Source: Mesobacillus sp. AQ2 (GTDB lineage Bacteria > Bacillota > Bacilli > Bacillales > Cytobacillaceae). From it: DNA of 64,000 nucleotides. Under the pieces are notes generated by a model that did not search any database, had not been told where the DNA came from, and saw nothing but the letters and a program-made list of their open reading frames with translations. This document shows, piece by piece, positions 57,019 through 64,000 of the stretch. How positions within the stretch are numbered: position 1 is the first letter of the stretch; each line of letters starts with the position of its first letter. The position numbers and the translations under genes were made by a program. Location: positions 3,229,001 through 3,293,000 of the forward strand of contig NZ_CP126080.1 of NCBI RefSeq assembly GCF_030122805.1. The letters run 5' to 3'.

Positions 57019-57320
57019 GACGCAGATTTCTGGACAGCCCCGTCGGATAAAATCTCGATTTTTGTACCATCAGGACATGCGGCATCAGGGCTTTTTAGAT
57101 ATTTTTCGTCATTTAGCTGCTGAAAAGTAGGAGTGACTTTCTTATCCATCTTATAAGCTTGTACCTGGGCTTCTACAAGTTTTATATACCCCTCGCAGCC
57201 TTTCTTGTTGATATTATTATTATGCGAAGCAATATTCGGCACCGTAATGATTAATAACACAGAAATGACCAATAGCACGATCATCATCTCAATCAGGGTA
57301 AAACCCTTTTGATTTTTCAT
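57015..57320 (-). CDS. comGC: Major competence pseudopilin ComGC
   Basis: 101 residues; prepilin signal MKNQKG/FTLIEMMIVLLVISVL. Major subunit of the pseudopilus. Two cysteines (NKKGCEGYIKLVEAQ and DAACPDGTKIE) match the intramolecular disulphide of B. subtilis ComGC. Start ATG follows AAAGGAG. 36 bp after comGB. Confidence 0.96.
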   Translation of the reverse strand: MKNQKGFTLIEMMIVLLVISVLLIITVPNIASHNNNINKKGCEGYIKLVEAQVQAYKMDKKVTPTFQQLNDEKYLKSPDAACPDGTKIEILSDGAVQKSAS

Positions 57321-57356
57321 TATTCATTTCTCCTTTTTTTAACTAATTGACCTGAT

Positions 57357-58388
57357 TTAAATCCCTTTCATCATCTGGAACATTGGCAGCAGGATAGCCA
57401 GATACAGGGAGATGACCAGCAGGCCAATGAAGCTGTATAACACTGGCTGCACCGTTTTCATTGATTTCTCCATTTTTTCTTCAAGTTCTTTAAGGCAATG
57501 CCGGCTGTAAAAATAAAGCTCCTGATCCAGCTTTCCATTCTTTTGACCGTGTCTGATGATTCTTGGCAATTCAGCTTCAAAGAACGGATAATCACCCACC
57601 GCCCTGTCAAAATCCTCACCAGCTGCCAATTTCAAGATAATATCCTTTCCGATTTCACTTGAAAATGGTTCATGGTGATTTTGCTCAAAGACCTTTAAGG
57701 CATCGTGAACCGGAAGCCCTCCTGAAAACAGATAGCTTAGCTGGACTGCGAAGGAATGGGAATAAAGAAGTTTGATCAACCCGCCTGCAAACGGAAGCTT
57801 CACCAGTTTCGTTTTTTGTTGTAAGACTGGGAGTTTCCTGAATTTCATTTTGTAATAGAGGGTTAGCAGCACAGCGAGGCTGAGAAGAAAATAAAATAGG
57901 AAGGGAACAATGTCATCAGCAGCACCAATGGCTGCCATAAAAATATTCGGTGCCATGTTCATATCCGAAAAAAGAGAGGTGAATTTCGGCAGCAACACCT
58001 TGTTGACGAAGAAAAATAAGATGAATGTGAGTGCTGCCAGGAACAATGGATAAGCGGCCAGCTTTTTCAACCTCTGATAATCGGCTTCACGTTTCAATAC
58101 CATATCTGATCCTTCAGTGACCGCATGGGCCAGCCCGCCGTGCTGCTCGGCAAAATAAACATAGCTGATCAAATCTCTTTTGAAATTTAATTCAGCAAGG
58201 ATTAAATATAGAGGAAAGCCTTCACGCAGCTTATCGAGACTTCTTTTGATATCCGCTTTCCTCTTCATCTCCAGATGGAAAGTCATCGATTCAATCGCTT
58301 CTGCTAAAGAATATCCCTGCGAAAGCAGCTCCCCTGTCCTTTTCAGGAATCTGGCCTGTTCTGCGACAGGCCACTTATTCTCCTTCAT
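57357..58388 (-). CDS. comGB: Competence pilus platform protein ComGB
   Basis: 343-residue GspF/PilC-type inner membrane protein with three membrane segments (LAAYPLFLAALTFILFFFVN, IVPFLFYFLLSLAVLLTLYY, PVLYSFIGLLVISLYLAILLP) and two cytoplasmic helical domains (QHGGLAHAVTEGSD). Start ATG after AGAGGTGGG, overlapping comGA by 14 bp. Confidence 0.95.
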   Translation of the reverse strand: MKENKWPVAEQARFLKRTGELLSQGYSLAEAIESMTFHLEMKRKADIKRSLDKLREGFPLYLILAELNFKRDLISYVYFAEQHGGLAHAVTEGSDMVLKREADYQRLKKLAAYPLFLAALTFILFFFVNKVLLPKFTSLFSDMNMAPNIFMAAIGAADDIVPFLFYFLLSLAVLLTLYYKMKFRKLPVLQQKTKLVKLPFAGGLIKLLYSHSFAVQLSYLFSGGLPVHDALKVFEQNHHEPFSSEIGKDIILKLAAGEDFDRAVGDYPFFEAELPRIIRHGQKNGKLDQELYFYSRHCLKELEEKMEKSMKTVQPVLYSFIGLLVISLYLAILLPMFQMMKGI

Positions 58389-59445
58389 TTAGAACCCACC
58401 TCTGGTATTCCGATTCCTTGATAAATCCGAGAGCGATGCCTTTCTTGATAGCATCTTTGAGCGTTTTGTAGTGGTAATTCTGATGTTCACCTTTTGCTTC
58501 CTTCAATACAGCAGATAAATCCCGTCCCGTAAGAATTTCAAACACATTTCCTCTTTTGCCGCTTCCTGAGGAATAGCAAAACGGCGAGCAAGCATCTTCA
58601 CAATAAGGACATGTCAGTTCAACAAGCCTTTGTGCGGTTACTGCGATCAAGGTCTGTTCGATTTCAAGCCAATTGATCCCGAATTCAATCAGCCTGTAGA
58701 TTGCTCCCCTTGCATCCCGTGTATGCATCGTAGTCAGCACCAAATGCCCAGTCAAGGATGCCCTTATCGCTGTCTCTGCAGTCTCCTTATCCCTAATTTC
58801 CCCGACCATAATGATATCCGGATCATGTCTGAGGATTGCCTTTAAGCCGGCAGAATAAGAGATTCCGGCCCGTTCATTGACCTGGACCTGAAGCACTGAT
58901 TCACTCGGTTTTTCAATGGGATCTTCGAGTGTGATGACGTTGCGATTAACCATTTCCGATGTTTCGGACAGCATAGAATACAATGTTGTGGTTTTGCCGC
59001 TGCCTGTAGGGCCGGTAAAAATAATCAGACCATGTGCATGTTTTAAAAGGGAAATTAATTTTTTCGATGTGGATGGGAATAATGATATTTGGTATGAAGG
59101 AATATGGTTTTGTTCGGGAAGGAGACGTATGACCATGCTTTCGTTCTGGTAGGCTGGCAGTGTGGAGATTCTCAAACCAATTTTTCGATCGTGGTCCTGG
59201 TAAGTAAAGGCTCCACTTTGCGGCCTTCTCTTTTCGCCTATATCCATCGAAGCGGTGAATTTAAAATGGGAAATGAGCCGTTCGCAATCAACCTGTTCTA
59301 GGGTGTACCGGGGCAGCAGCTGATTGCCAAGCCTGAATTTTACCAGGGTGTCTCTCTCTCGCGGGATAATATGAATGTCCGAAGCGCCGCTCTTTAAAGC
59401 ATCTTTTAAAATATTTTCCGCCAATAGTTCAATTGATTTTACAAT
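58375..59445 (-). CDS. comGA: Competence ATPase ComGA, predicted ATT start
   Basis: GspE-type ATPase that drives pseudopilus assembly. Walker A FTGPTGSGKTTTLYSML, Asp box LEDPIEKPSESVLQVQVNE, Walker B HDPDIIMVGEIRDKETA, His box LTTMHTRDA and a zinc-like CPYCEDAC. The first canonical start (TTG 59424) has no ribosome site and cuts seven residues. An ATT at 59445 is 7 nt after GGTGGTG and gives xVKSIELLAENILKDA, aligning with the B. subtilis N-terminus, and exactly 356 residues, the B. subtilis length. First comG gene; no clear ComK box (AAAA-N5-TTTT) was recognised upstream. Confidence 0.9.
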   Translation of the reverse strand: MVKSIELLAENILKDALKSGASDIHIIPRERDTLVKFRLGNQLLPRYTLEQVDCERLISHFKFTASMDIGEKRRPQSGAFTYQDHDRKIGLRISTLPAYQNESMVIRLLPEQNHIPSYQISLFPSTSKKLISLLKHAHGLIIFTGPTGSGKTTTLYSMLSETSEMVNRNVITLEDPIEKPSESVLQVQVNERAGISYSAGLKAILRHDPDIIMVGEIRDKETAETAIRASLTGHLVLTTMHTRDARGAIYRLIEFGINWLEIEQTLIAVTAQRLVELTCPYCEDACSPFCYSSGSGKRGNVFEILTGRDLSAVLKEAKGEHQNYHYKTLKDAIKKGIALGFIKESEYQRWVLNEGE

Positions 59446-59583
59446 AGGGATGCACCACCTTTTTTGTTATACAAAGGGATTCTACATAGCACTTCCTGTT
59501 CCTGCGAAAAAAATGGAGTAAATGTGTATAATTAGTGACAGTTCGATTCATAATAACTACCGTACCATCAATATCCTCATCAT

Positions 59584-59655
59584 TGGGCTATAGCCAAGCG
59601 GTAAGGCAACGGACTTTGACTCCGTCATGCGTTGGTTCGAATCCAGCTAGCCCAG
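59584..59655 (+). tRNA. trnQ: tRNA-Gln (anticodon TTG)
   Basis: Cloverleaf of 72 nt without encoded CCA: acceptor TGGGCTA/TAGCCCA with G discriminator, D-arm AGCCAAGCGGTAAGGCA, anticodon loop CTTTGAC with TTG at 59616-59618, T-arm GTTGGTTCGAATCCAGC. It stands alone on the plus strand downstream of a TATAAT at 59527-59532. Confidence 0.95.
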
Positions 59656-59671
59656 TTAATAGAAAAGCGTA

Positions 59672-59770
59672 AGTGCCTTGGTCAGCCCCGACAAGCGCTG
59701 GAGGTCCTGACAGTGAAGTCGCTCTTTGACTTCATTGTCAGGACCGAAGCGACTCGAGGGGCTAGGCACT
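59672..59770. repeat. 99-nt imperfect hairpin element
   Basis: Starts AGTGCC and ends GGCACT. Paired blocks from outside in: AGTGCC/GGCACT, AGCCCC/GGGGCT and a 16-bp perfect apical block starting GGTCCTGACA paired with TGTCAGGACC (extended by a TGAAGTC/GACTTCA block), loop GCTCTT. No ORF or T-run. The long self-pairing without protein-coding suggests a small mobile or RNA element rather than a terminator. From memory similar hairpins recur in Bacillaceae. Confidence 0.6.
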
Positions 59771-59814
59771 GAAGCTGGACAATTATCGAATTCGAAAATA
59801 TCTTATTCAACCCC

Positions 59815-59846
59815 TAGAAAAAACGGAAGCATTCCTTCCGTTTTTT
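59815..59846 (-). terminator. Terminator of mgsR
   Basis: ACGGAAG/CTTCCGT stem, 5-nt loop, TTTTTTCTAGG on the minus strand, abutting the mgsR stop. Confidence 0.85.
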
Positions 59847-60199
59847 TATTTGGCGATTTTTTTCAGCGCATCAGGATTGAATCCAACAATTAGCTTTTTC
59901 CCATCAGTCAAAATTGGACGCCTTAGAAGCTTGGGTTCTTCAATCACAAGATTGATCACTTCTGAAAGTGATAATTCATCGACATTAAGTTTGAGATTTT
60001 TAAAGGTTTCTCCCCTGGTCGCAAGCAGTTCATCGACGCCTTCTGTCGTCAACGTCAATATCTCCATCAATTCCTTCTGGTTTGGGGTATCTTTGAACAA
60101 ATGACGTTCATTGAATTTCACGCTGTTCGAAATCAGCCACTTTTTCGTTTTACGACATGAAGTACAGCTCGGATAAGAAAAAAACGTCAGCTCTTCCAT
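59846..60199 (-). CDS. mgsR: Spx/ArsC family regulator MgsR (YqgZ)
   Basis: 117-residue Spx paralogue with redox switch CTSC (SYPSCTSCRKTKKWL) and C-terminal RRPILTDGKKLIVGFN. In B. subtilis MgsR controls part of the sigma-B stress regulon by contacting RNA polymerase alpha. The frame starts at 60241, but ATG at 60199 follows AGGAGGTAACC, a perfect ribosome site though with a short spacer. Compared with Spx it differs in the N-terminal MEELTFFSYP. Confidence 0.9.
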   Translation of the reverse strand: MEELTFFSYPSCTSCRKTKKWLISNSVKFNERHLFKDTPNQKELMEILTLTTEGVDELLATRGETFKNLKLNVDELSLSEVINLVIEEPKLLRRPILTDGKKLIVGFNPDALKKIAK

Positions 60200-60392
60200 T
60201 AAGGTTACCTCCTGGCGAACAAAATTATCTTCTGAATACATTGTATAACTTTTGTATAAGTTTTGTATAGTATTTTGTCATCATTTCGCCATTTAGTTGT
60301 GAACATTTTCTAAACATATAGTGTAAACAGTGTAAACCTTATTTTCCCTTGTATTATAATGAAGGCAAATTAGTGGTCTGAGGTGAAATAAG

Positions 60393-61094
60393 GTGGAGCA
60401 AACATTAAAAATTACAAGTGTATTGTCTGATCCAACGCGTTATTATATTTATCAATACATCACAAAAAGGCATAAAGATGTGACTGTGCAGGAAATCGCC
60501 GACAATTTTGAAATTCATCCCAATGTAGCAAGGCTGCATTTATCAAAGCTCGAAGACGTGAACATGCTGATTTCGGAGACAAAAAAGACTGGCAAGGGGG
60601 GACGCCCTAGCAGGCTATACCGCTTGTCAGACGAAGTCATCCAGCTGCATTTCCCATTCCGTGATTATCAGCTGCTGTCAAAAATCGCCATGACGACAAT
60701 GATGTCACTCGGTGAAGCCGGAAAGAAGGCTTTGTATCTGACCGGAAAGCGATTTGGCACAGAACTCATGGAACAGGAGATGTCACGTCACCCGCAATTG
60801 TCAGAAGAAATGACGTTTGAACATAAACTGAACTCAATTAAGAATGCTGCCACGCTTGCTGGTTTCTATCCAGAATTTGAACCTAATAGTGAGAAGACAA
60901 AAATTTATTTCCAGATTTTCAACTGCCCTTTCAAGGAAGTTGCCATGGAGCATACTGAAACGGTGTGCAATATGCATTATGAGTTTTTGCGGGGAATGTT
61001 TGAATCCCTGTTTGGGGAAATTGAACTGATTGAAAAAGAAAATATGTTCACAGGCTGTGATTCTTGTTCATACCAGGCTGTTATCGCACAATAA
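60393..61094 (+). CDS. SufR-like winged-helix regulator with C-terminal cysteines
   Basis: 233 residues. N-terminal ArsR/DeoR-type winged helix (SDPTRYYIYQYITKRHKDVT, EIHPNVARLHLSKLEDVNML, GRPSRLYRLS) and a C-terminal domain with cysteines FNCPFKEVA, TVCNMHYEF and TGCDSCSYQA, spaced like an Fe-S or metal site in SufR-type proteins. Start GTG is 7 nt after GAGGTG. No suf genes are nearby, so targets are unknown. Followed by yqgY, 79 bp away on the same strand. Confidence 0.82.
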   Translation: MEQTLKITSVLSDPTRYYIYQYITKRHKDVTVQEIADNFEIHPNVARLHLSKLEDVNMLISETKKTGKGGRPSRLYRLSDEVIQLHFPFRDYQLLSKIAMTTMMSLGEAGKKALYLTGKRFGTELMEQEMSRHPQLSEEMTFEHKLNSIKNAATLAGFYPEFEPNSEKTKIYFQIFNCPFKEVAMEHTETVCNMHYEFLRGMFESLFGEIELIEKENMFTGCDSCSYQAVIAQ

Positions 61095-61173
61095 TCAATC
61101 CTTGTTTACTTTTCACTCCACTTTACTTTATAATATGATAGTGATGGACATGTAGGGTAAAGGAGGGATATCT

Positions 61174-61419
61174 TTGGATCGTATGTACAGAGTTTTAGGA
61201 TTCTGGACGGGAATCTTTGCTGTCATGTTTTTCTTGGGTGACATGTATACAACGTCCTTGATTTTCTTTGGTCAAACTGGATTTTTCTTGCTTTTAAGTT
61301 ACTTGAAACTGTCTGAGCGTATGTACATCTACGTCTTCGGCGCATACTTAACGGTTTTCTTTGCAGGTTTTACTTACTGGTCAACATTTATGATGCCACT
61401 AGGTGGAGCTGGACATTGA
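61174..61419 (+). CDS. yqgY: DUF2626 membrane protein (YqgY)
   Basis: 81 residues, almost entirely three hydrophobic helices (LGFWTGIFAVMFFLGDMY, LIFFGQTGFFLLLSYL, MYIYVFGAYLTVFFAGFTYW). Matches YqgY/DUF2626. Start is TTG after AAAGGAGGGAT. Function unknown. Confidence 0.9.
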   Translation: MDRMYRVLGFWTGIFAVMFFLGDMYTTSLIFFGQTGFFLLLSYLKLSERMYIYVFGAYLTVFFAGFTYWSTFMMPLGGAGH

Positions 61420-61438
61420 TCCATTGTGCACGCTCAAT

Positions 61439-61470
61439 AAAAAAAGCGATGGTCATCCATCGCTTTTTTT
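61439..61470. terminator. Bidirectional terminator yqgY/midA
   Basis: AAAAAGCGATGG/CCATCGCTTTTT 12-bp stem, 4-nt loop, between convergent genes. Confidence 0.92.
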
Positions 61471-61475
61471 ATTTC

Positions 61476-62567
61476 TTAGAATAATTTTTGTGCCGATTCC
61501 CCCAGGCCCTTCCCCTGGATGACGACATCAAATGACTGGCTGATTCCGCCCGGGAGGATCAGGCTGCGTATTGCACGATTTCTTTTGCTTGCCTCGGAAA
61601 ATGGATTCGGGTCTTGATGCTGCCCTAGTTCATCGAGGATGCCAGCAGCAATCAGGAATTCATCCTGCCTCATTTTCTCCAGGAATTCCAAACCGAATGA
61701 TTCACCGATATCTTTGAGAGCATCAAAATGCACGTGGCTGGTGAGGTCCATTTCGCCGGGATGCTCCAGGATGTCATGGTACATCTGATGATTGTAATAG
61801 CCTCTTAAGCTCCCCTGTCTCCGTGATGGATGCATCCATTCATCCTTTGTATATCCGTAATCCACCGTCACCAATAAGCCTTTATCCAGTTTTTTTGCTA
61901 TCGAGTTAATGAATGGTTCCATGGCAAGTGGAATTTCGATCCTTTGTCCTTCAGCAAGCACGAATTGCTGATCATTAAGAAATCTAATAATCCGTTCATC
62001 CGAAACAGGAACTTTTATTTCTTTCAATTGATCATCCTCGCTGGCAACAAAGACCTCGTGCACGATGCCTTCAATCTTTTCAACGACATGGACAGGAAAG
62101 GCATCAAATAACTCATTGGAAAAGATCATTCCCTTATGCATTTCTGTTTCTGCATATGTATCACCATGTACGATGATGACATCTTCAAGCCCTGCCAGCT
62201 CTGCATTCTGCAGACTTCGATGATAAGGACTTTTTTCAACAATATAATATGTCAGTGTTTCTGCGTTCATTTCCCTCCAGCCTTCAATGAATGCCCGTGC
62301 AAAACGGCCGTTTCCAGCTCCGATTTCACAAACAGATGGCGGAAGGCCGAAATCACTCCATTTTTTCGCATACCACTTCCCTATTAATTTGCCAAACACA
62401 TCAGATACATTGCTTGATGTGTAAAAATCCCCTTTTTTTCCGATTTTTTGGCGTTCCTTGATATAATAACCTTCCTCTGGATGATAGAGTGCAAGCTGCA
62501 TATAGTCCGCATATGTGATCATCCTTTTTGGCGAGACTGCAATAAACTCTTTGATTATTTCTTTCAT
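61476..62567 (-). CDS. SAM-dependent methyltransferase, MidA/NDUFAF7 family
   Basis: 363 residues with the DUF185 pattern: ITYADYMQLALYHPEEGYY, GKKGDFYTSSNVSDVFG, SAM loop VCEIGAGNGRFARAFI and FSNELFDAFPVH. The eukaryotic relative methylates an arginine in complex I; the bacterial substrate is unknown. Start ATG after AAGGAG. Corresponds to B. subtilis genes near yqgX. Confidence 0.88.
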   Translation of the reverse strand: MKEIIKEFIAVSPKRMITYADYMQLALYHPEEGYYIKERQKIGKKGDFYTSSNVSDVFGKLIGKWYAKKWSDFGLPPSVCEIGAGNGRFARAFIEGWREMNAETLTYYIVEKSPYHRSLQNAELAGLEDVIIVHGDTYAETEMHKGMIFSNELFDAFPVHVVEKIEGIVHEVFVASEDDQLKEIKVPVSDERIIRFLNDQQFVLAEGQRIEIPLAMEPFINSIAKKLDKGLLVTVDYGYTKDEWMHPSRRQGSLRGYYNHQMYHDILEHPGEMDLTSHVHFDALKDIGESFGLEFLEKMRQDEFLIAAGILDELGQHQDPNPFSEASKRNRAIRSLILPGGISQSFDVVIQGKGLGESAQKLF

Positions 62568-62677
62568 AATGACTCCTTGAAAAAGGTTTTCACTATTGAC
62601 ATAGTGTATTCTTTATTATAAAGTTTTACTAGTAGCTTAACTATATCCCCTCCCATGATATGAATAGAACATCCCCC

Positions 62678-62710
62678 AGAAAAGCCCTTCTCAGTCGAGA
62701 AGGGTTTTTC
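62678..62710. terminator. Terminator of yqgX
   Basis: AAAAGCCCTTCTC/GAGAAGGGTTTTT 13-bp stem, 4-nt loop. T-rich on both strands; serves yqgX on the minus strand. Confidence 0.88.
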
Positions 62711-62737
62711 TAGTTTTCAAGCCCAATTTTTCAAAAA

Positions 62738-63373
62738 TTAAAACCCATTCAAAAATGGATTTGAGTCCATTTCCATACCAATCGTCGTTGCTGGTCCATG
62801 ACCAGGCAGTACCTCGGTTTCCTCAGACAATACCAGCAGTTTATCGTGAATGCTTTTGATTAACTGGTTATGGTTTCCTCCCGGCAAGTCTGTTCTGCCT
62901 ATGCTTCCCTGAAAGAGGGCATCTCCGGCCAGCACAAAATTCGCCTTCGGGAAGTAAAAGGATACACTCCCCGGTGAATGCCCTGGTGTCTCCAAAACTT
63001 CGAACTTGAAATTCCCGATGGACATCTCACCTTCATCTTTGAACAAATGGTCCGCTGCTCTTGCTTTGATTGGCTCGTTCAGCATAAAGTGTTTCGATCC
63101 ATTAAGTGCAGGATCGGTGAGCCAGTCTTTTTCTTTTTCATGGATAAAGACCTTTATGCCATACTTATCCCTTATTCTATCAACTGCACCGATATGGTCG
63201 AAATGTGCATGTGTCAATACAATCGCTTCAGGCTTGAGTTCGAGCTGTTCGATCACCGCAGTCAACTTCCTTGGGTTTTCACCAGGATCGACAATCAGGC
63301 ATGAATGACTTTCATCGTAAACGACATAACAATTCGTCTGCAAAGGACCCAGAGGAATCTGTTTCCATTTCAT
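62738..63373 (-). CDS. yqgX: Metallo-beta-lactamase fold hydrolase (YqgX)
   Basis: 211-residue glyoxalase-II-like protein. Metal site THAHFDHIGAVDRI, TPGHSPGSVSFYF, AGDALFQGSIGRTDLPGG and LPGHGPATT. In B. subtilis YqgX has a role in bacillithiol-linked methylglyoxal removal; this is by homology. Start ATG after GGAGG. Confidence 0.93.
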   Translation of the reverse strand: MKWKQIPLGPLQTNCYVVYDESHSCLIVDPGENPRKLTAVIEQLELKPEAIVLTHAHFDHIGAVDRIRDKYGIKVFIHEKEKDWLTDPALNGSKHFMLNEPIKARAADHLFKDEGEMSIGNFKFEVLETPGHSPGSVSFYFPKANFVLAGDALFQGSIGRTDLPGGNHNQLIKSIHDKLLVLSEETEVLPGHGPATTIGMEMDSNPFLNGF

Positions 63374-63523
63374 TGTAAGCAGCCTCCGCTTCTTCTTTGT
63401 AATATGTATATTTTTATTTTACACTAATGTTAGACAAGTTTTAAGAATTTATAAGAAAGCATAAGCCGGGAAGGGTGCTCATGAAATTTTCGGATTGATC
63501 TTGATTGGATAAGGAGAAAACAA

Positions 63524-64000
63524 ATGAATTTTGTCATTGCTATGGAAGCAAACCCTTTTATTGAGCAGCTGTCCGATTTTCAGGAAGTACTTTTGCAGGT
63601 TGCTCCACCGCATCTAATTTATGAAAATTACTATGTATATATCGAGCAAAAGGATGCAGATGAAGCGATTGGATTACTCAGGGAAGCTGACTTGCTTGAA
63701 TCAACACATCTCCTGATCAAAACAGAAGGCTGCGCCGGGGAAGATTTCTTCGACTATGGTTTCCAAGTGGATGGCGAAACCTATTTATTCGCTGATGAAC
63801 TGTCAGCGTTCCGAATTTTGGATGGCACCGGCATTCAAATGGAGATGGCCCTGATTCAATTGGAGGAACATCTCGTATTTAAGGCTGCAAATGGAATTTA
63901 TTTTGCGGCAAACCACTATACTGAACTAATAATGGGTATAGTAAAAACATATGGCGTGAAAGTTGAATTTTTAGACCTCGACAAATGGTGTAAAAAAATA
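63524..64000 (+). CDS. Unknown protein, N-terminal 159 residues (cut by window edge)
   Basis: An open frame starts at ATG 63524, 6-7 nt behind AAGGAG, and runs off the window without a stop. It begins MNFVIAMEANPFIEQLSDFQ and includes YVYIEQKDADEAIGLLREA and YLFADELSAFRILDGTG. Soluble, acidic, no membrane segment, three Cys far apart. I do not recognise the family. Confidence 0.75.
   Translation, partial: MNFVIAMEANPFIEQLSDFQEVLLQVAPPHLIYENYYVYIEQKDADEAIGLLREADLLESTHLLIKTEGCAGEDFFDYGFQVDGETYLFADELSAFRILDGTGIQMEMALIQLEEHLVFKAANGIYFAANHYTELIMGIVKTYGVKVEFLDLDKWCKKI

Noticed and set aside
59446..59583. ComK box upstream of comGA
   Set aside because: No AAAA-N5-TTTT pair was found; only A- or T-runs on one side.

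Overview
This window is chromosome from an endospore-forming, naturally competent Firmicute of the family Bacillaceae. Gene order follows the Bacillus subtilis bkd / spo0A / dxs / accBC / spoIIIA / efp / gcv / comG stretch closely. Moderate GC, strong AGGAGG ribosome sites, many TTG and GTG starts, sigma-54, sigma-H and sigma-E promoters and a tandem glycine riboswitch all agree. Differences from B. subtilis (a class II B12-dependent ribonucleotide reductase, methylmalonyl-CoA mutase next to bkd, an extra chemoreceptor, no sin/tapA-tasA block) point to a Mesobacillus/Cytobacillus-like lineage rather than B. subtilis itself. That placement is inference. No phage, insertion sequence or CRISPR array was found.

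Layout. 1-11009: mutA start, then the branched-chain keto acid operon ptb-bcd-buk-lpdV-bkdAA-bkdAB-bkdB (minus strand), driven by a textbook sigma-54 promoter (8865-8880) next to its activator gene bkdR. 11.2-20.2 kb: yqzF, a glycerophosphodiesterase, a YycC-like small protein, spo0A, spoIVB, recN, argR/ahrC, tlyA/yqxC, dxs. 20.4-27.4 kb: ispA, xseB, xseA, folD, nusB, asp23-like, accC, accB. 27.6-29.1 kb: a plus-strand methyl-accepting chemotaxis gene. 29.1-34.3 kb: spoIIIAA-AH, read by sigma-E. 34.4-35.9 kb: three plus-strand accessory genes (50-aa unknown, SIMPL protein, rhodanese lipoprotein). 36-46.6 kb: efp, pepQ-like, aroQ, yqhR, yqhP, patatin yqhO, splB, a DUF1646 transporter, nrdJ, lipM. 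46.8-52 kb: yqhL, gcvPB-gcvPA-gcvT behind a glycine riboswitch. 52-64 kb: Snf2 ATPase yqhH, yqhG, yqzE, aroK, the comG pseudopilus operon, tRNA-Gln, mgsR, a SufR-like regulator, yqgY, a MidA-type methyltransferase, yqgX, and a partial unknown gene.

How it fits together: lipoate links several units, since LipM supplies lipoyl groups needed by BkdB and the glycine cleavage system. Bkd and mutA products feed branched-chain fatty acids and succinyl-CoA; accBC feeds malonyl-CoA; dxs and ispA feed isoprenoids. Spo0A, SpoIVB, the SpoIIIA channel and SplB belong to sporulation and germination.

Least explained: two intergenic arrays, each of eight 52-bp units, built on the same 9-bp palindromic arms (TTCGGACAG / CTGTCCGAA) but with array-specific loops and linkers; a single copy of the same palindrome sits between the Shine-Dalgarno and start codon of mutA. 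Three genes (spoIIIAD, comGA, comGG) seem to lack ATG/GTG/TTG starts where homology and ribosome sites place initiation. A 188-bp MITE-like element and a 99-nt hairpin element are also present.
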